In this document: in pieces, positions 1 through 9,800 of the stretch
How positions within the stretch are numbered: the first letter of the stretch is position 1
Layout: each line of letters begins with the position of its first letter
Source: Stieleria maiorica
GTDB taxonomy: Bacteria > Planctomycetota > Planctomycetia > Pirellulales > Pirellulaceae
Length of the DNA: 64,000 bases
Reading direction: 5' to 3'
Assembly (NCBI RefSeq): GCF_008035925.1
Contig: NZ_CP036264.1
Coordinates: 7,039,641 to 7,103,640 of the forward strand
Notes under the pieces: model-generated
Seen by the model: only the letters and a program-made list of their open reading frames with translations
Database searches by the model: none
What the model was told of the DNA's origin: nothing
Position numbers and translations under genes: made by a program

Positions 1-850
1 TCTCTTGGGTGCTGCGGTAATTCTGTTCCAGCTTCAGCACCTGTGCCCCAGGCACACGCTCGGTGAAGGAATGCACATTGCGAAAATCGGCACCGCGGAA
101 TGCGTAAATGCTCTGGGCGTCATCGCCGACGCAAAACAACTTCGCCGGGTCGCGCATGCCATCCAGAATCAACCACTGCAACGGGTTCGTGTCCTGCATC
201 TCATCGACCAGGATGTGGTCATAGCGCGACTGCATCTTTTCCCGCACGATCCGACTGCGGTGTAACTGTTTGGCAAACAGATGCAAGATGTCGTCGTAAT
301 CGAAGTAGCGGCACTCCTGCTTGCGCTTGGTGTAATCCTGCAGGACGGCGCTGATCCGCTTGATCGCGTCCTCATCGTAATCGGTGAATTCGGTCAGGTA
401 TTCCGCCGTCGGACGATTGGTGTTTCGCGCGTAGGAATAATAATTCGCCAACTCGGCCGACTTGGGGAACCCGGCGTCCTTGCCCACGACGTTCGCCCGG
501 GCCAATTTCATCAGCTGCAATTGGTCGTCGCGGTCGATGATCGTCAGCGAACCGCATTCGAACAGATCCGGCCAACGACGCAGGTATTGCAAACAGAAGT
601 TATGAAAGGTTCCGGTGGGCACGGTCTTGGCCGAAGAACCGATCTGCTGGGTCAACCGATGCCGCATCTCACGGGCGGCGCGGCGGGTGAAGGTCAACAG
701 CAAAATCCGCCGCGGGTCGACGCCGGTCTGCGTCAGATGGACGACGCGCGCGACGATCGTGCTCGTCTTGCCGGTCCCCGCGCCGGCCAGCACCAGCACG
801 TCATCCCCATCGAATTCGGCGGCACGTGTTTGCTCGGTATTTAATTCCAT
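1..850 (-). CDS. UvrD/PcrA-type ATP-dependent DNA helicase, N-terminal part (gene runs off the left edge)
   Basis: This is a superfamily 1A DNA helicase, an ATP-driven 3'-5' strand-separating motor of the UvrD/PcrA/Rep family that acts in repair and replication restart in the cytoplasm. About 283 residues are visible. They show the Walker A motif AGAGTGKT near residues 21-28, motif Ia as TFTRRAAREM, Walker B as LVDEMQDTN, motif III as GDDAQSIYAFRGAD and the motif IV stretch NYRST just before the window edge. The 2A/2B and C-terminal parts lie outside. The ATG at 848-850 is preceded by AAGGGA (855-860), a good ribosome site. It is co-directional with the sulfatase upstream, 62 bp away, but no functional link is apparent. 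PcrA, UvrD and Rep cannot be told apart from this fragment. Confidence 0.93.
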   Translation of the reverse strand, partial: MELNTEQTRAAEFDGDDVLVLAGAGTGKTSTIVARVVHLTQTGVDPRRILLLTFTRRAAREMRHRLTQQIGSSAKTVPTGTFHNFCLQYLRRWPDLFECGSLTIIDRDDQLQLMKLARANVVGKDAGFPKSAELANYYSYARNTNRPTAEYLTEFTDYDEDAIKRISAVLQDYTKRKQECRYFDYDDILHLFAKQLHRSRIVREKMQSRYDHILVDEMQDTNPLQWLILDGMRDPAKLFCVGDDAQSIYAFRGADFRNVHSFTERVPGAQVLKLEQNYRSTQE

Positions 851-912
851 CACATCCCTTCCCACGCGAATTCGATTGCCAAATCTCAGGCTATCGGCTC
901 CCCTCGATTTTT

Positions 913-2376
913 TCAAGCGTCGCGTTTTTTCAGGCGTCGGGCGATCTCCCGTGCCTCGTCGTCGGCGTCAAAGTCGGGGTTCGGCTCGGTCGGCACCGGG
1001 GCACCGGTCGATTCTCGCCAGGTCTTCAGCAATCCGTGTAATCGCTCGCGTTGCTGCGGCTGCGACTCGGCCAGATTCGTCGACTCCCCCGGATCGGCCT
1101 GCAAGTCGTACAGTTCCAATCCGCCGTCTTCGAAATACTCGTGCAGTTTCCATGTCCCATTGCGGATGATGCTGCAGGGCCGCGATCGATACAGCAGGTC
1201 ACGCTGCCCGTCGAGACGCTGGTAGCTCTGCAAATATGCCGGAAAGTGCCAGAACAACGAACGGCTCTCAAACACGCCATCGGGCTCGCCGGCCAACAGG
1301 GGACAAAGGCTGACGCCGTCGATCGGTTGATCGGGCAGCTTCGCCCCGGTCATCTCGCAAAAGGTCGGGAACAGGTCCAGGTTGATCACCGGTGCGTCGC
1401 AGGTCGTGCCGGCTTTCGTCACCCCGGGCCAGACGATGAACATCGGTTCGCGTATGCCGCCTTCGTAGTAGGTCCCCTTGTAACCCTTCAGCGGTTTCAT
1501 CGATGTTGCCGGCCCGTAGCCACCGTTGTCGCTGGTGAACACGATGATCGTGTTCTCGGTCTGTCCCAGTGAATCGATCGAGTCGATGATCCGTCCGACG
1601 CCCCGGTCGACGCTTTCGATCATCGCCGCCATGACCGGATGGTCGTGCAGCTGGCCGGGCTGTTTCTGCTGGTACTTCTTCACCAACTCCGGCTCGCCTT
1701 GGATCGGCGTGTGCACGGCGAAGTGGGTCAAATACAGAAACCACGGCCGGTCGGAATCCTGGCCGATGAACTCGATCGCTTCATCGGTCAAGCGATTGGT
1801 CAGGTACTCGTCCTTGGGGGCGTCGGCCAATTCGGGGATGTTGCCGTGAGGGGGATAGTAGCCCCGTGGCGGGCTTCCGCTGTGGGTGCCGGCGAAATTA
1901 AAATCGAACCCGTATGGAATCGGATCGTCGCTGAGATGCCACTTCCCGATCGTGCCGGTCCGGTAACCGGCCTCGCGGACACAGTGGGCCCAAGTGCGAA
2001 TGTCGGTTCGCAACGTGTCGGTACCGGGGATGTGCATCAAGCGGCCGTGTGTTCGCTTGCCCCGCCGCGACGTCCCGACGTTGTAGATCTCGTGACGCGG
2101 TGAATACTGACCGGACAACAGGCACGCACGCGATGGGGCACAATTCGCAGCGCCGGCATAGGCATGGGTAAACACCATGCCACGAGCGGCTAACGCGTCC
2201 AGATTCGGCGTCTCGTAAAAGTCGCTGCCCATGAAACCGGCGTCCCGCCAGCCGAAATCGTCCAAGAAAATGAACAGCACGTTCGGCTTGTCGGCCGCTG
2301 AGGCAATCACGCCTTGGCTCACCGCGGAAAACGCGATGACGCAGCAATAGACGACGGAGGCAAGCTTGGATGGCAT
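913..2376 (-). CDS. Secreted sulfatase (arylsulfatase A / formylglycine-dependent family)
   Basis: The product of about 487 residues hydrolyses sulfate esters, most likely on sulfated polysaccharides, a hallmark activity of marine planctomycetes. With the start used here, residues 1-28 form a signal peptide ending in ASA/A. Metal-binding LDD follows at residues 38-40. The CxPSR formylglycine motif reads CAPSR with Cys79 as the residue to be converted, followed by LLSGQYSPR. GKWHL, LTHFAVHTP and TSDNGGYGP supply the usual Lys/His and Asp/Asn metal and sulfate ligands, and LKGYKGTYYEGGIREP is typical of the family. An in-frame ATG at 2445 would add 23 residues before the hydrophobic core. I prefer 2376 because it puts Lys4 directly before the signal core. 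The substrate cannot be read from sequence. It is divergent from the sugar dehydrogenase gene. Confidence 0.95.
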   Translation of the reverse strand: MPSKLASVVYCCVIAFSAVSQGVIASAADKPNVLFIFLDDFGWRDAGFMGSDFYETPNLDALAARGMVFTHAYAGAANCAPSRACLLSGQYSPRHEIYNVGTSRRGKRTHGRLMHIPGTDTLRTDIRTWAHCVREAGYRTGTIGKWHLSDDPIPYGFDFNFAGTHSGSPPRGYYPPHGNIPELADAPKDEYLTNRLTDEAIEFIGQDSDRPWFLYLTHFAVHTPIQGEPELVKKYQQKQPGQLHDHPVMAAMIESVDRGVGRIIDSIDSLGQTENTIIVFTSDNGGYGPATSMKPLKGYKGTYYEGGIREPMFIVWPGVTKAGTTCDAPVINLDLFPTFCEMTGAKLPDQPIDGVSLCPLLAGEPDGVFESRSLFWHFPAYLQSYQRLDGQRDLLYRSRPCSIIRNGTWKLHEYFEDGGLELYDLQADPGESTNLAESQPQQRERLHGLLKTWRESTGAPVPTEPNPDFDADDEAREIARRLKKRDA

Positions 2377-2667
2377 GACAAAAACCGGGAAAAAGGGGCA
2401 GGATTCTGTTGAAGCTGACGACGCGGTCAATGATAGCCTGTTCACAGGCTCGCTTGTCTTTGTCGGTCAGCGTCCTCTGGCGAAACTCGGGAAACGTGGC
2501 ATCATCCCTGGTATGATTGGCCCTCCGTCGGTGTGCAGCCCTTCGCCGCCCCTCCACTCGTATTCCGCGTGTCAGGGGATCGGATCTGGCGTGGACACCA
2601 GCGACAACTCCGGTGCGATTTAGTCCCCGATCCTTTTTGCTCGTCGCCCAGCCCATCAGGTGCGTTC

Positions 2668-4878
2668 ATGTCACGTCACAATCGGAAGCCGATCCGAAGC
2701 CCCAGGCAACCACAGGTCCGACAGCTGAGATGCGAGCCTCTGGAGCGGCGCGAATTACTTGCCGTGTTGTCGGGCGATGGGTTTATCGGTCCGATTCAAC
2801 CGAGCGAATACGTAGCGCAGGAGATGATCCAGTCGGCCCCGCCGAGCGTCTCCATCACCGATGCTTCGGTCACCGAAGGCCATGCCGGTCCGACCACGTT
2901 GGCGTTTGACGTCCGTTTGTCCGCGGCGGCGGAGGAAACCGTGACGGTCAACTTTCAAATCGCCAATGACACCGCCGACGCGCTGATTGTCCAGCGGATT
3001 GCCAGCGGTCTGGGCGCCCCGCTGTACGTGACGCACGCCCCCGGTGAACCGAACACCTTGTTCGTCGTCGAGAAGACCGGGGCGATCAAAAAGCTAGACC
3101 TGACCGACAACACCGTCTCGCCGACGCCGTTTCTGGTCGTCGAGGATTTGAGCACGAACAGTGAACGCGGCTTGCTCGGATTGGCATTCCACCCGGACTA
3201 CGAAACCAACCGGCGTTTTTTCGTTAACATGACCCTCCCCAACGGTGCCAGCTTGATCCGCGAGTACACGGCAAATGCAAACGGCGAAACCGCAGACCCG
3301 GATTCCGCGCGTCCCCTGCTCGGATTCAGTCAACCGTATCCGAACCACAACGGCGGTTGGATCGATTTCGGCCCCGACGGTTACCTGTACATCGCCAGCG
3401 GTGACGGAGGCTCGGGGAATGATCCCTTGGACAACGCCCAAGACATCACCAACAACCTGCTCGGCAAGATCTTACGGATCGACGTCGATGGAGACGATTT
3501 TCCCGGCGATGCGTTGCGAAACTATGCGATCCCGCCCTCCAACCCGTTTGTCGCTCGTGGCGGTGACGACGAGATCTGGGCTTACGGATTGCGAAACCCT
3601 TGGCGCAACAGCTTTGATCGAGAGACCGGCGACTTGCTCATCGCCGATGTCGGCCAATCGCAACGCGAAGAAATCAATTTCCAACCGGCCACCAGCGGCG
3701 GCGGTATCGACTACGGTTGGCGTCGACGCGAAGGAACGATCGACACGCCCAATGTCCCCGGCAGCAAACCGCTCTTTGCAGTCGATCCCATCTACGATTA
3801 TCAACACGGGTCAGGAGACCGCGAAGGAAACTCGGTGACCGGCGGCTACGTCTACCGCGGCCCTCTGGAAGAACTTCACGGCAACTATTTCTTCGGTGAC
3901 TTTTCCAACAATCGCATCTGGTCACTCCGACCCAACTCTCCCGACCCCACAACCCACGACGGCACCAACTACGACGACTTCACCGATTGGACCGATCTGC
4001 TGACACCCGATGTGGGACGCATCAACTCCATTGCCTCGTTTGGTGAAGACGCAGCAGGCAACCTGTTCATCGTCGACATCGGCGGCGAGATCTTTCGGAT
4101 TTCCGAAGGAGCCGATTACAAGACGACAACGCATTCGGTGATGATCCTCCCTGGCGAAACATCGGCAACGCTGCAAGTCGACGTCATCGGAGACCGGCTG
4201 CCCGAACCCCACGAAACCTTTGAGGTCTCGATGACCAGTTCGGTCGGCGCGACGATCGGGAACGGCCAAGCCCAGGGGAGGATCTTGAACGATGATGCTC
4301 CCACAGTGGACGACGTGCAAATCGGCAGCGGCGATCGGCAACGTTCCATCATCGATTCGCTGAAGATCACCTTCGATTCAACCGTCCAGATCAATGACTC
4401 GGCGAGTGGTGCGATCGAGTTGATGAATCTGGATTCTCAGCAGAGCGTCACGCTCGTTCCGTCGACCGCGGTGCAAAACGGCGTCACCACACTCACGCTG
4501 GGAATTGCTTCGGGGCCTTCGGTCGAATCGTTCCTCGGCACCGCAATCAGTCTCGCCGACGGTCGCTATCGTCTGACCATCGACGCCTCGCATGTCACGA
4601 TCGGCGGCGTCGGCCTGGACGGAAACGGCGACCAACATGGGGGCGACGACTTCACCTTCGGCACCGATCCGGCCGACAAATTCTTCCGCTTCTTCGGCGA
4701 CTCCGACGGCGACCGAGACGTCGACGGCCAGGACTACGGACGCTTCGGGTTGACGTTCTTGCGACCCTCAACCGACCCCGCGTTCAACGCAATCTTCGAC
4801 TCCGATGGAGACGACGATGTCGACGGCCAAGACTACGGCCGCTTCGGCGAGAGTTTCTTGCGGCAGCTCCCAATGTAG
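2668..4878 (+). CDS. Secreted PQQ-type glucose/sorbosone dehydrogenase inserted in a Calx-beta domain, with dockerin-like tail
   Basis: The predicted protein has 736 residues. Its N-terminus carries CEPLERRELLA, the LEPR-XLL-type motif of planctomycete exported proteins. Residues about 58-104 look like the first strands of a Calx-beta domain (SVSITDASVTEG, then VTVNFQIAND). Residues about 105-480 are a six-bladed glucose/sorbosone dehydrogenase propeller: PNHNGGWIDFGPDGYLYIASGDGG, YGLRNPWRNSFD and VTGGYVYRG are characteristic, with the PNHNGG His the likely catalytic base. At about 482 the Calx-beta sequence resumes (GADYKTTT, LPGETSATL, EPHETFEV, ILNDD). After an Ig-like segment, residues 679-736 hold two DSDGD.DVDGQDYGRFG calcium loops of dockerin type. 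I chose the ATG at 2668 because an upstream in-frame start at 2533 gives an atypical 45-residue leader. Sugar oxidation at the cell surface is inferred from the family. Confidence 0.9.
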   Translation: MSRHNRKPIRSPRQPQVRQLRCEPLERRELLAVLSGDGFIGPIQPSEYVAQEMIQSAPPSVSITDASVTEGHAGPTTLAFDVRLSAAAEETVTVNFQIANDTADALIVQRIASGLGAPLYVTHAPGEPNTLFVVEKTGAIKKLDLTDNTVSPTPFLVVEDLSTNSERGLLGLAFHPDYETNRRFFVNMTLPNGASLIREYTANANGETADPDSARPLLGFSQPYPNHNGGWIDFGPDGYLYIASGDGGSGNDPLDNAQDITNNLLGKILRIDVDGDDFPGDALRNYAIPPSNPFVARGGDDEIWAYGLRNPWRNSFDRETGDLLIADVGQSQREEINFQPATSGGGIDYGWRRREGTIDTPNVPGSKPLFAVDPIYDYQHGSGDREGNSVTGGYVYRGPLEELHGNYFFGDFSNNRIWSLRPNSPDPTTHDGTNYDDFTDWTDLLTPDVGRINSIASFGEDAAGNLFIVDIGGEIFRISEGADYKTTTHSVMILPGETSATLQVDVIGDRLPEPHETFEVSMTSSVGATIGNGQAQGRILNDDAPTVDDVQIGSGDRQRSIIDSLKITFDSTVQINDSASGAIELMNLDSQQSVTLVPSTAVQNGVTTLTLGIASGPSVESFLGTAISLADGRYRLTIDASHVTIGGVGLDGNGDQHGGDDFTFGTDPADKFFRFFGDSDGDRDVDGQDYGRFGLTFLRPSTDPAFNAIFDSDGDDDVDGQDYGRFGESFLRQLPM

Positions 4879-4906
4879 AACCGCTTTCCGAAGGGCACGG
4901 GCTTAG

Positions 4907-5009
4907 TGAGCCGACGGCGCTAGCCGCGGGCCTTGGATTGCCCTTCGCGACTTGTAAGGCCCGAGGCTAGCGCCTGCTTGTAAGGCCCGAGGCTAGCGCC
5001 GACGGCTCA
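4907..5009. repeat. Intergenic inverted repeat with an internal 24-bp direct repeat; possible bidirectional terminator
   Basis: The arm at 4907-4934 and the arm at 4982-5009 are reverse complements at 26 of 28 positions. Inside, a 24-bp segment at 4951-4974 is repeated directly at 4977-5000, so the right arm exists twice. It lies between two convergent genes, where a transcript from either side could fold a long GC-rich hairpin. Terminator function is inferred. Similar GC-rich palindromes recur between planctomycete genes. Confidence 0.75.
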
Positions 5010-5045
5010 GTTTGATCCCCGTGCCATTCACCCCCGTCCCCCTTT

Positions 5046-5678
5046 TCAGGTCACGTCGTCGACCAACCGCATCACCTCGTCCACGCGGACGGCCAGCGGG
5101 GGCAAGAAGATTCCCCTCGCGGTCTCTCCTGTTCGAAAGACGCCGAATTCTTCATAGGCGTTACCGTCGAGCGTCAAGACGGTGACGATTCGATCAAAGG
5201 GGTCTATGATCCAATACTCTTGGACTCCGCCCCTGGCATAGTCCGCGCGTTTCGCGACGTAGTCGCGGTGCCGTGCCTCGACTCCCTCACTGACGACTTC
5301 AACGGCGATATCCAATCGACTCGGATAATCGGTGGGCGATGGGGGAAAGCACCGTGGCGTCAAATACAACAGGTCAGGCTCGCGAATGGTCCCTTCGAAA
5401 AGTCTGACCGGTAGCGGCGCCTGTAACACGCGCGCCCCATCGCCGACCGCCGCGCTCGCCGAACGCAGCAATCCGGCGAGAAAGTCCACGATCATCTGAT
5501 GCATCCACGTCGGCATCGGCAACACCTCCAGGTGGCCTGCGGACAATTCCACCAAGCGGTCGGTCGGCAGGCGGAAAAAGTCCGCATCACGCCATTGTCC
5601 CTGCAGCGGAAACAACCTCGCCAACTCCCAGGCGGGGGCCGCGTCAGAGGACGGCGATGGTGGGGGCGAGGATGACAT
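5046..5678 (-). CDS. Uma2-family (DUF820) PD-(D/E)XK-fold protein
   Basis: The protein has about 210 residues, normal for Uma2 proteins, which carry a restriction-endonuclease-like fold and are numerous in cyanobacteria and planctomycetes; their biological role is unsettled. Visible motifs are EPDLLYL, DIAVEVVSEG (acidic metal ligand strand) and YVAKRADYARGGVQEYWIIDP, which supplies the Lys and the family-specific GV.EYWI.D block. The start is uncertain. A GTG at 5756 overlaps the stop of the upstream PEP-CTERM gene by GTGA and would add 26 residues. I use the ATG at 5678 because the fold begins shortly afterwards, but translational coupling from the upstream gene is possible. I see no partner protein that would suggest a restriction role. 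Confidence 0.85.
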   Translation of the reverse strand: MSSSPPPSPSSDAAPAWELARLFPLQGQWRDADFFRLPTDRLVELSAGHLEVLPMPTWMHQMIVDFLAGLLRSASAAVGDGARVLQAPLPVRLFEGTIREPDLLYLTPRCFPPSPTDYPSRLDIAVEVVSEGVEARHRDYVAKRADYARGGVQEYWIIDPFDRIVTVLTLDGNAYEEFGVFRTGETARGIFLPPLAVRVDEVMRLVDDVT

Positions 5679-5752
5679 CAAACACGACTTGGGGATCGAA
5701 CTTAAAAAAGGCCAGCGTTGCCTGCAGGACAGCATTTTTGATTGTAACCGAA

Positions 5753-6469
5753 TCACGCCCGGCGGCGCGAACGTCGGCAGACAACAGCGCCCAACAGCGT
5801 CGTTGCCAGGAAGACGATCGGGCCGGGTTCGGGAATCGCCGTCGCGATCGTGAAGACGCTTTTTTCCGATCCGTTCGGCGACGAAAACGCGGGGTTGACC
5901 AACGTCGTCTCCGAAGCGCCCGAAGCACGGATGGCAATCGATGTCGTCCGCGTCGCGGTGCCGTCATCGCGGCCTAAGATGTCCAACGTGATCGTGTCGC
6001 CGGGCTGCAACCCGAGCCCGCCAAAGTCAAACGTTAACGTGCCGACGGAAAACGGATCCGTTGTCGTGATCTCATAAGGAATCGGCTCGGACGGTAGAAA
6101 GGAATCCAACACGATTTGCGATTCGAACCCCGGTGATCCGCTGCCGAATTGTTGCCCGTCATGCCACAGGGCGAATTGCGGCCGGGCGTCGAAACGCACC
6201 CGTGAGTAATCGGACAGTGCAGCCGTATTGATGGTGCTTTGGACGATGTCCACATTGATCAACTCGATCACATCACCGATCGCATCGGCCGATCCCGCGA
6301 GCATCAAGTCGCTTTCGAATTGCTCGCCCGCGACAGCGCGCGAAGGAGTGAGGTAGGCGACGACGACAGCCGGGCAGGGGCGCACGTCGAACCATACCAG
6401 CCAACTGCACACCAGCATTCCGATCAGTGACGAGCAAAGAGATCGGTGATCAAGCATTCGGTGAAGCAT
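5753..6469 (-). CDS. PEP-CTERM sorting-domain protein of unknown function
   Basis: The protein has 238 residues with an N-terminal hydrophobic segment (about residues 13-27, around SSLIGMLVCSWLVWF) and a C-terminal PEP-CTERM tripartite tail: IPEPGP, a hydrophobic helix (IVFLATTLLGAVVC) and the basic end RRSRRRA. Such tails direct exosortase-dependent processing and surface anchoring, usually alongside exopolysaccharide. The middle is a short beta-rich domain that I do not recognise; it has a spaced D/G pattern (GGLGLQPGDTITLDILG) resembling cohesin-like or anchor modules. In-frame ATGs also occur at 6454 and 6418, so the exact start is uncertain. Its stop region touches the possible GTG start of the Uma2 gene, so the two may be co-transcribed. 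Confidence 0.85.
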   Translation of the reverse strand: MLHRMLDHRSLCSSLIGMLVCSWLVWFDVRPCPAVVVAYLTPSRAVAGEQFESDLMLAGSADAIGDVIELINVDIVQSTINTAALSDYSRVRFDARPQFALWHDGQQFGSGSPGFESQIVLDSFLPSEPIPYEITTTDPFSVGTLTFDFGGLGLQPGDTITLDILGRDDGTATRTTSIAIRASGASETTLVNPAFSSPNGSEKSVFTIATAIPEPGPIVFLATTLLGAVVCRRSRRRA

Positions 6470-6832
6470 CGGCCTGTGGGTTCGTTGATGTCAGAGCCGC
6501 CAATGCTAAATCCGGAGGGGATCAAAAGCAAGCTTGCAATTGGTGGCGAAACCACTAACCTGTGGGGGTCGCAGGGATGGGCCGACGCGGCAAAAACGGG
6601 GGGGCACGCGATCGTTGGTCTCTGTCCTTGCACGCGCGTGAATCGAACCAACAGTCGATGCGGAAATTCCGCGTCGAACTTTAGCTGCGATTCACGCCGA
6701 TGGTGCTTCGTTTGCGTTCCTCGCCCTTTGCGACCCTATTCCCATCTCTCGGCCGGGAACGCCGCAAGGGCCACGTGCTAGTCGGTTGCCTTTCACCGTT
6801 CCAGTGCCGAATCGACTTGAAAGGCATCATTG
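6470..6832 (+). promoter_or_regulatory. Leader region of the giant toxin gene; no gene seen
   Basis: This 363-bp stretch separates the divergent PEP-CTERM gene from the giant gene and should hold promoters for both. I recognise no sigma-70 consensus boxes. Two short palindromes stand out: CACGCGCGTG at 6631-6640 and GCGGAA-A-TTCCGC at 6660-6672. Either could be an operator, but this is a guess from symmetry alone. AAGG at 6821-6824, eight bases before the ATG at 6833, is a plausible ribosome site. A TTG directly upstream (6830) is an alternative start. Confidence 0.35.
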
Positions 6833-9800
6833 ATGGCACGGAAAAAGGACCGGTCGCGGCGGCGGCCCGGGTTTGGACACCCATGGCGGGACCGGCGTCG
6901 GACCGCCGCGGCAAGGAAGGCCCGGAAACGCATCAGCCAGGGGCTGGTTCGACCACCGTTTGAAACACTCGAAGCCCGACATCTGCTGGCAACCCTTCAC
7001 TGGGACGGCGGAACCACCTTCGATGTCGCCGGCGCTGAAATCATCGCGCCCGCCTTGACGACGCTGATCAACACGACGTTGACAAAGGACGATCAGCCGT
7101 CTGACGCAAGCCGACGGGCACCCGAGCATCCAGACCCGGACGCCGGCGCGAACCCGCTGATAGCAACAGACGAACATCCGTCGAACGCCCCAGCGCAATC
7201 CGCTTTCGCCGAATCGATCCCTGCGGCACAAACCGTCACCTGGATCGGCGGCGATGGGAACTGGAATGATCCGGCCAACTGGAGCGGCGGAGTCGTCCCC
7301 GGCGGGTCGGATGATGTCGATCTCGCGGTCGCCGGCGTCTCGGTCACGATCGACGCCGGTGACCAAGTCGTCCGCAGCATCAACGGTCCCGGCGGCCTGA
7401 ACCTCATCGGCGGCTCCTTGACCACCGCCGCCGCCTCGACGCTCTCCGGCCCCTTCAACCTGTCCGGCGGTGCCACGCTCCTCGCGCAAGGCCCGGGCGC
7501 GTTGCTCGTCGTCGACGGCCCGCAAGCCATCGACGGCGGCAACCTGCGTGTCGAAGAGGGCGCCGAGTTGGTCTTCAATCACCTGACCACCTACCATCAC
7601 GCCGCGACCGCCAACAACGTCCAGCGAAATTGGACCGTCCAAGGTGCCGGCAGCCGCTTGGTGTTTCCGTCTTTGCGAACGATCCACGGCGGCACCAACT
7701 TCGGAAACCGGCTGAACATCCAAGCCAATTCCGGCGGACACATCGATCTGGGGACCGCGACTGAGATCGTCGATGGAGATGGAGGCAACACTGCGCGCCG
7801 TGGGATCACGATCCTGTCCCAAGACACCGGCAGTTCGATCGACTTGCGATCGTTGGCGTCGTTCCGTGACCAAGCGTCGGTGCCCGCTGACCCGCTCTCC
7901 TATTCAGAACTTATCGCCCGCGGCGGAGGTGCGTTCACACTCGATTCACTCGAAACACTCGATGGCGTCGCGGTCACCATCGACGCGGACAGCCGGGTGC
8001 CGCTGAATGCGGTCAAGAGCTTCGATCGCGGACGTCTCGACGTGACCGGCCAAACCGTCACACTGCCCGCGCTGTCGTCTGCCGATGAAACCTTCTTGCG
8101 GTCCGAAAACGGCTTCATCGACACCGCCGCGTTAACCTCGTTGACCCGTGGCGGACTCCAATTGCTCTCCGGCGGACGAATCAACACCAGCCGACTGGCA
8201 ACGATCGATGGAACCAGCATCGATGTCGCCGACGGCATTGCGCTCTCCCTGCCGTTGGTCACGACCTATTCGCACGCGACGACCGACAGCTCCCAAACGC
8301 GGACGCTGATTGCATCCGGCAACGGCAGCCGACTTGCGTTTCCCAATCTGACGCAGATCCAAGGCGGTTCCTCGTTTCGATCCCAACTCCTGATCGAGGC
8401 ACGAGACGGCGGCGCGATCGACCTGTCCAGCGTTCAGCAGATCAGCGACCCGGTCGGCGGAAACACGTCCGGACGTGGCGTGCACGTTTCGGCCGACGGC
8501 CCGACCAGCGAAATCGATCTGTCCTCGCTGACCTCGCTGGTGGACATCGGTGAATCGCCGGCGTCCCAGAACACCGCCGGCGGCCACTCGTCGCTGACCG
8601 TCACCCGCGGTGGCACGATCATCGCGCCGGTGTTGGCGTCGCTGACCGGAGTGCGGATCTTTGCCGATGCGGGAAGTTCATTTGCATTTGACTCGATCAA
8701 GGATGCAACCAACAGCGTGTTGCATGCCGTGGGCCACGCCGCGCTTTCGTTTTCAGCCCTCACCTCTGCCATCGGCACCGCGATTCGGATCGATGGGCAC
8801 GCCGCCGCACTGCCAGCACTGACCGATCTTTCCGCGGGCGAACTTTCGCTCGTTGGCGGCGGCACGGCGACCGCGCCGCTGCTTTCGGCCATCGACTCGG
8901 CAACACTGATCGCCCGCGATGGCGTCACGCTCACGTTACCCTCGGTCACATCCATCCGGCACGCAACAACAGCGCCCAATCAAATCGCGGTTCTTCGTGC
9001 CGAAGGACGGGGCAGCCGCCTTGAACTCGCTACGGTCACGGCAATTGAGAACGGAGACGACTTCAACGCCCGCATCTTCATCGACGCCCTGTCCGGTGGC
9101 GTTGTCGATCTGTCCGGTGTTCAAACCATCCAAGACCCGGACGTCGGCAATGCGTCTCAGCGGCGGATCGAATTGCTCAGCGAGGGTGTCGGCAGTCAGA
9201 TCGTGTTGAGCGACCTGCAGACATTTTCCGACCATTCCTCAGGCTCGCTGACCGGGTCAGATCGTTTTTCCACCGTTGACTCACGCGACGGCGGAACGAT
9301 CGATCTTGGCAGTAACTCTTCCGGCGGCGCGACACTTGCCGGCGTGCACCTGACGGCTGGCCCCTCCGGATTGATCGTCGGCAACGTGACGTTGGAATCC
9401 GATTCCGTTCTCACCGGCAACGGACAAGTGCAGGCGGATGTCGTCGTCGCGGGATGGGTCGATCCCGACGGGAAGCTGATCCTGGACGGTTCATTGTCAC
9501 TGACCGCCACGGGGCAATTGAACTTTGATATCGGCGGAGTGACGCCGGTGGACGATCACGACGTGTTGGATATCACCGGCACCGTCACGCTTGACGGCAC
9601 CATCCGAACCACCCGTGTCAATGATCACAACCCTCAACCCGACGACAGCTACTTGGTGATGACCTACGCGTCACATGGCGGGTCGCCGGGCTACACGGGG
9701 CTCGACTTCGGCAGTCAGAATTTGACACCGGAGTTGTCGCCGACGGCACTCCGATTCGTCACGGGGTTCTCCAGCGGGGCGTCGGTCGTCTCGATCACCG

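Noticed and set aside
2533-2667. N-terminal extension of the dehydrogenase from an ATG at 2533
   Set aside because: The added 45 residues look like untranslated leader and would bury the LEPR-XLL-type motif; the ATG at 2668 places the motif at the usual distance.
6446-6781. A 111-codon frame upstream of the giant gene
   Set aside because: It starts inside the divergent PEP-CTERM gene, is rich in Cys/Arg/Ser without domain features, and has no ribosome site.
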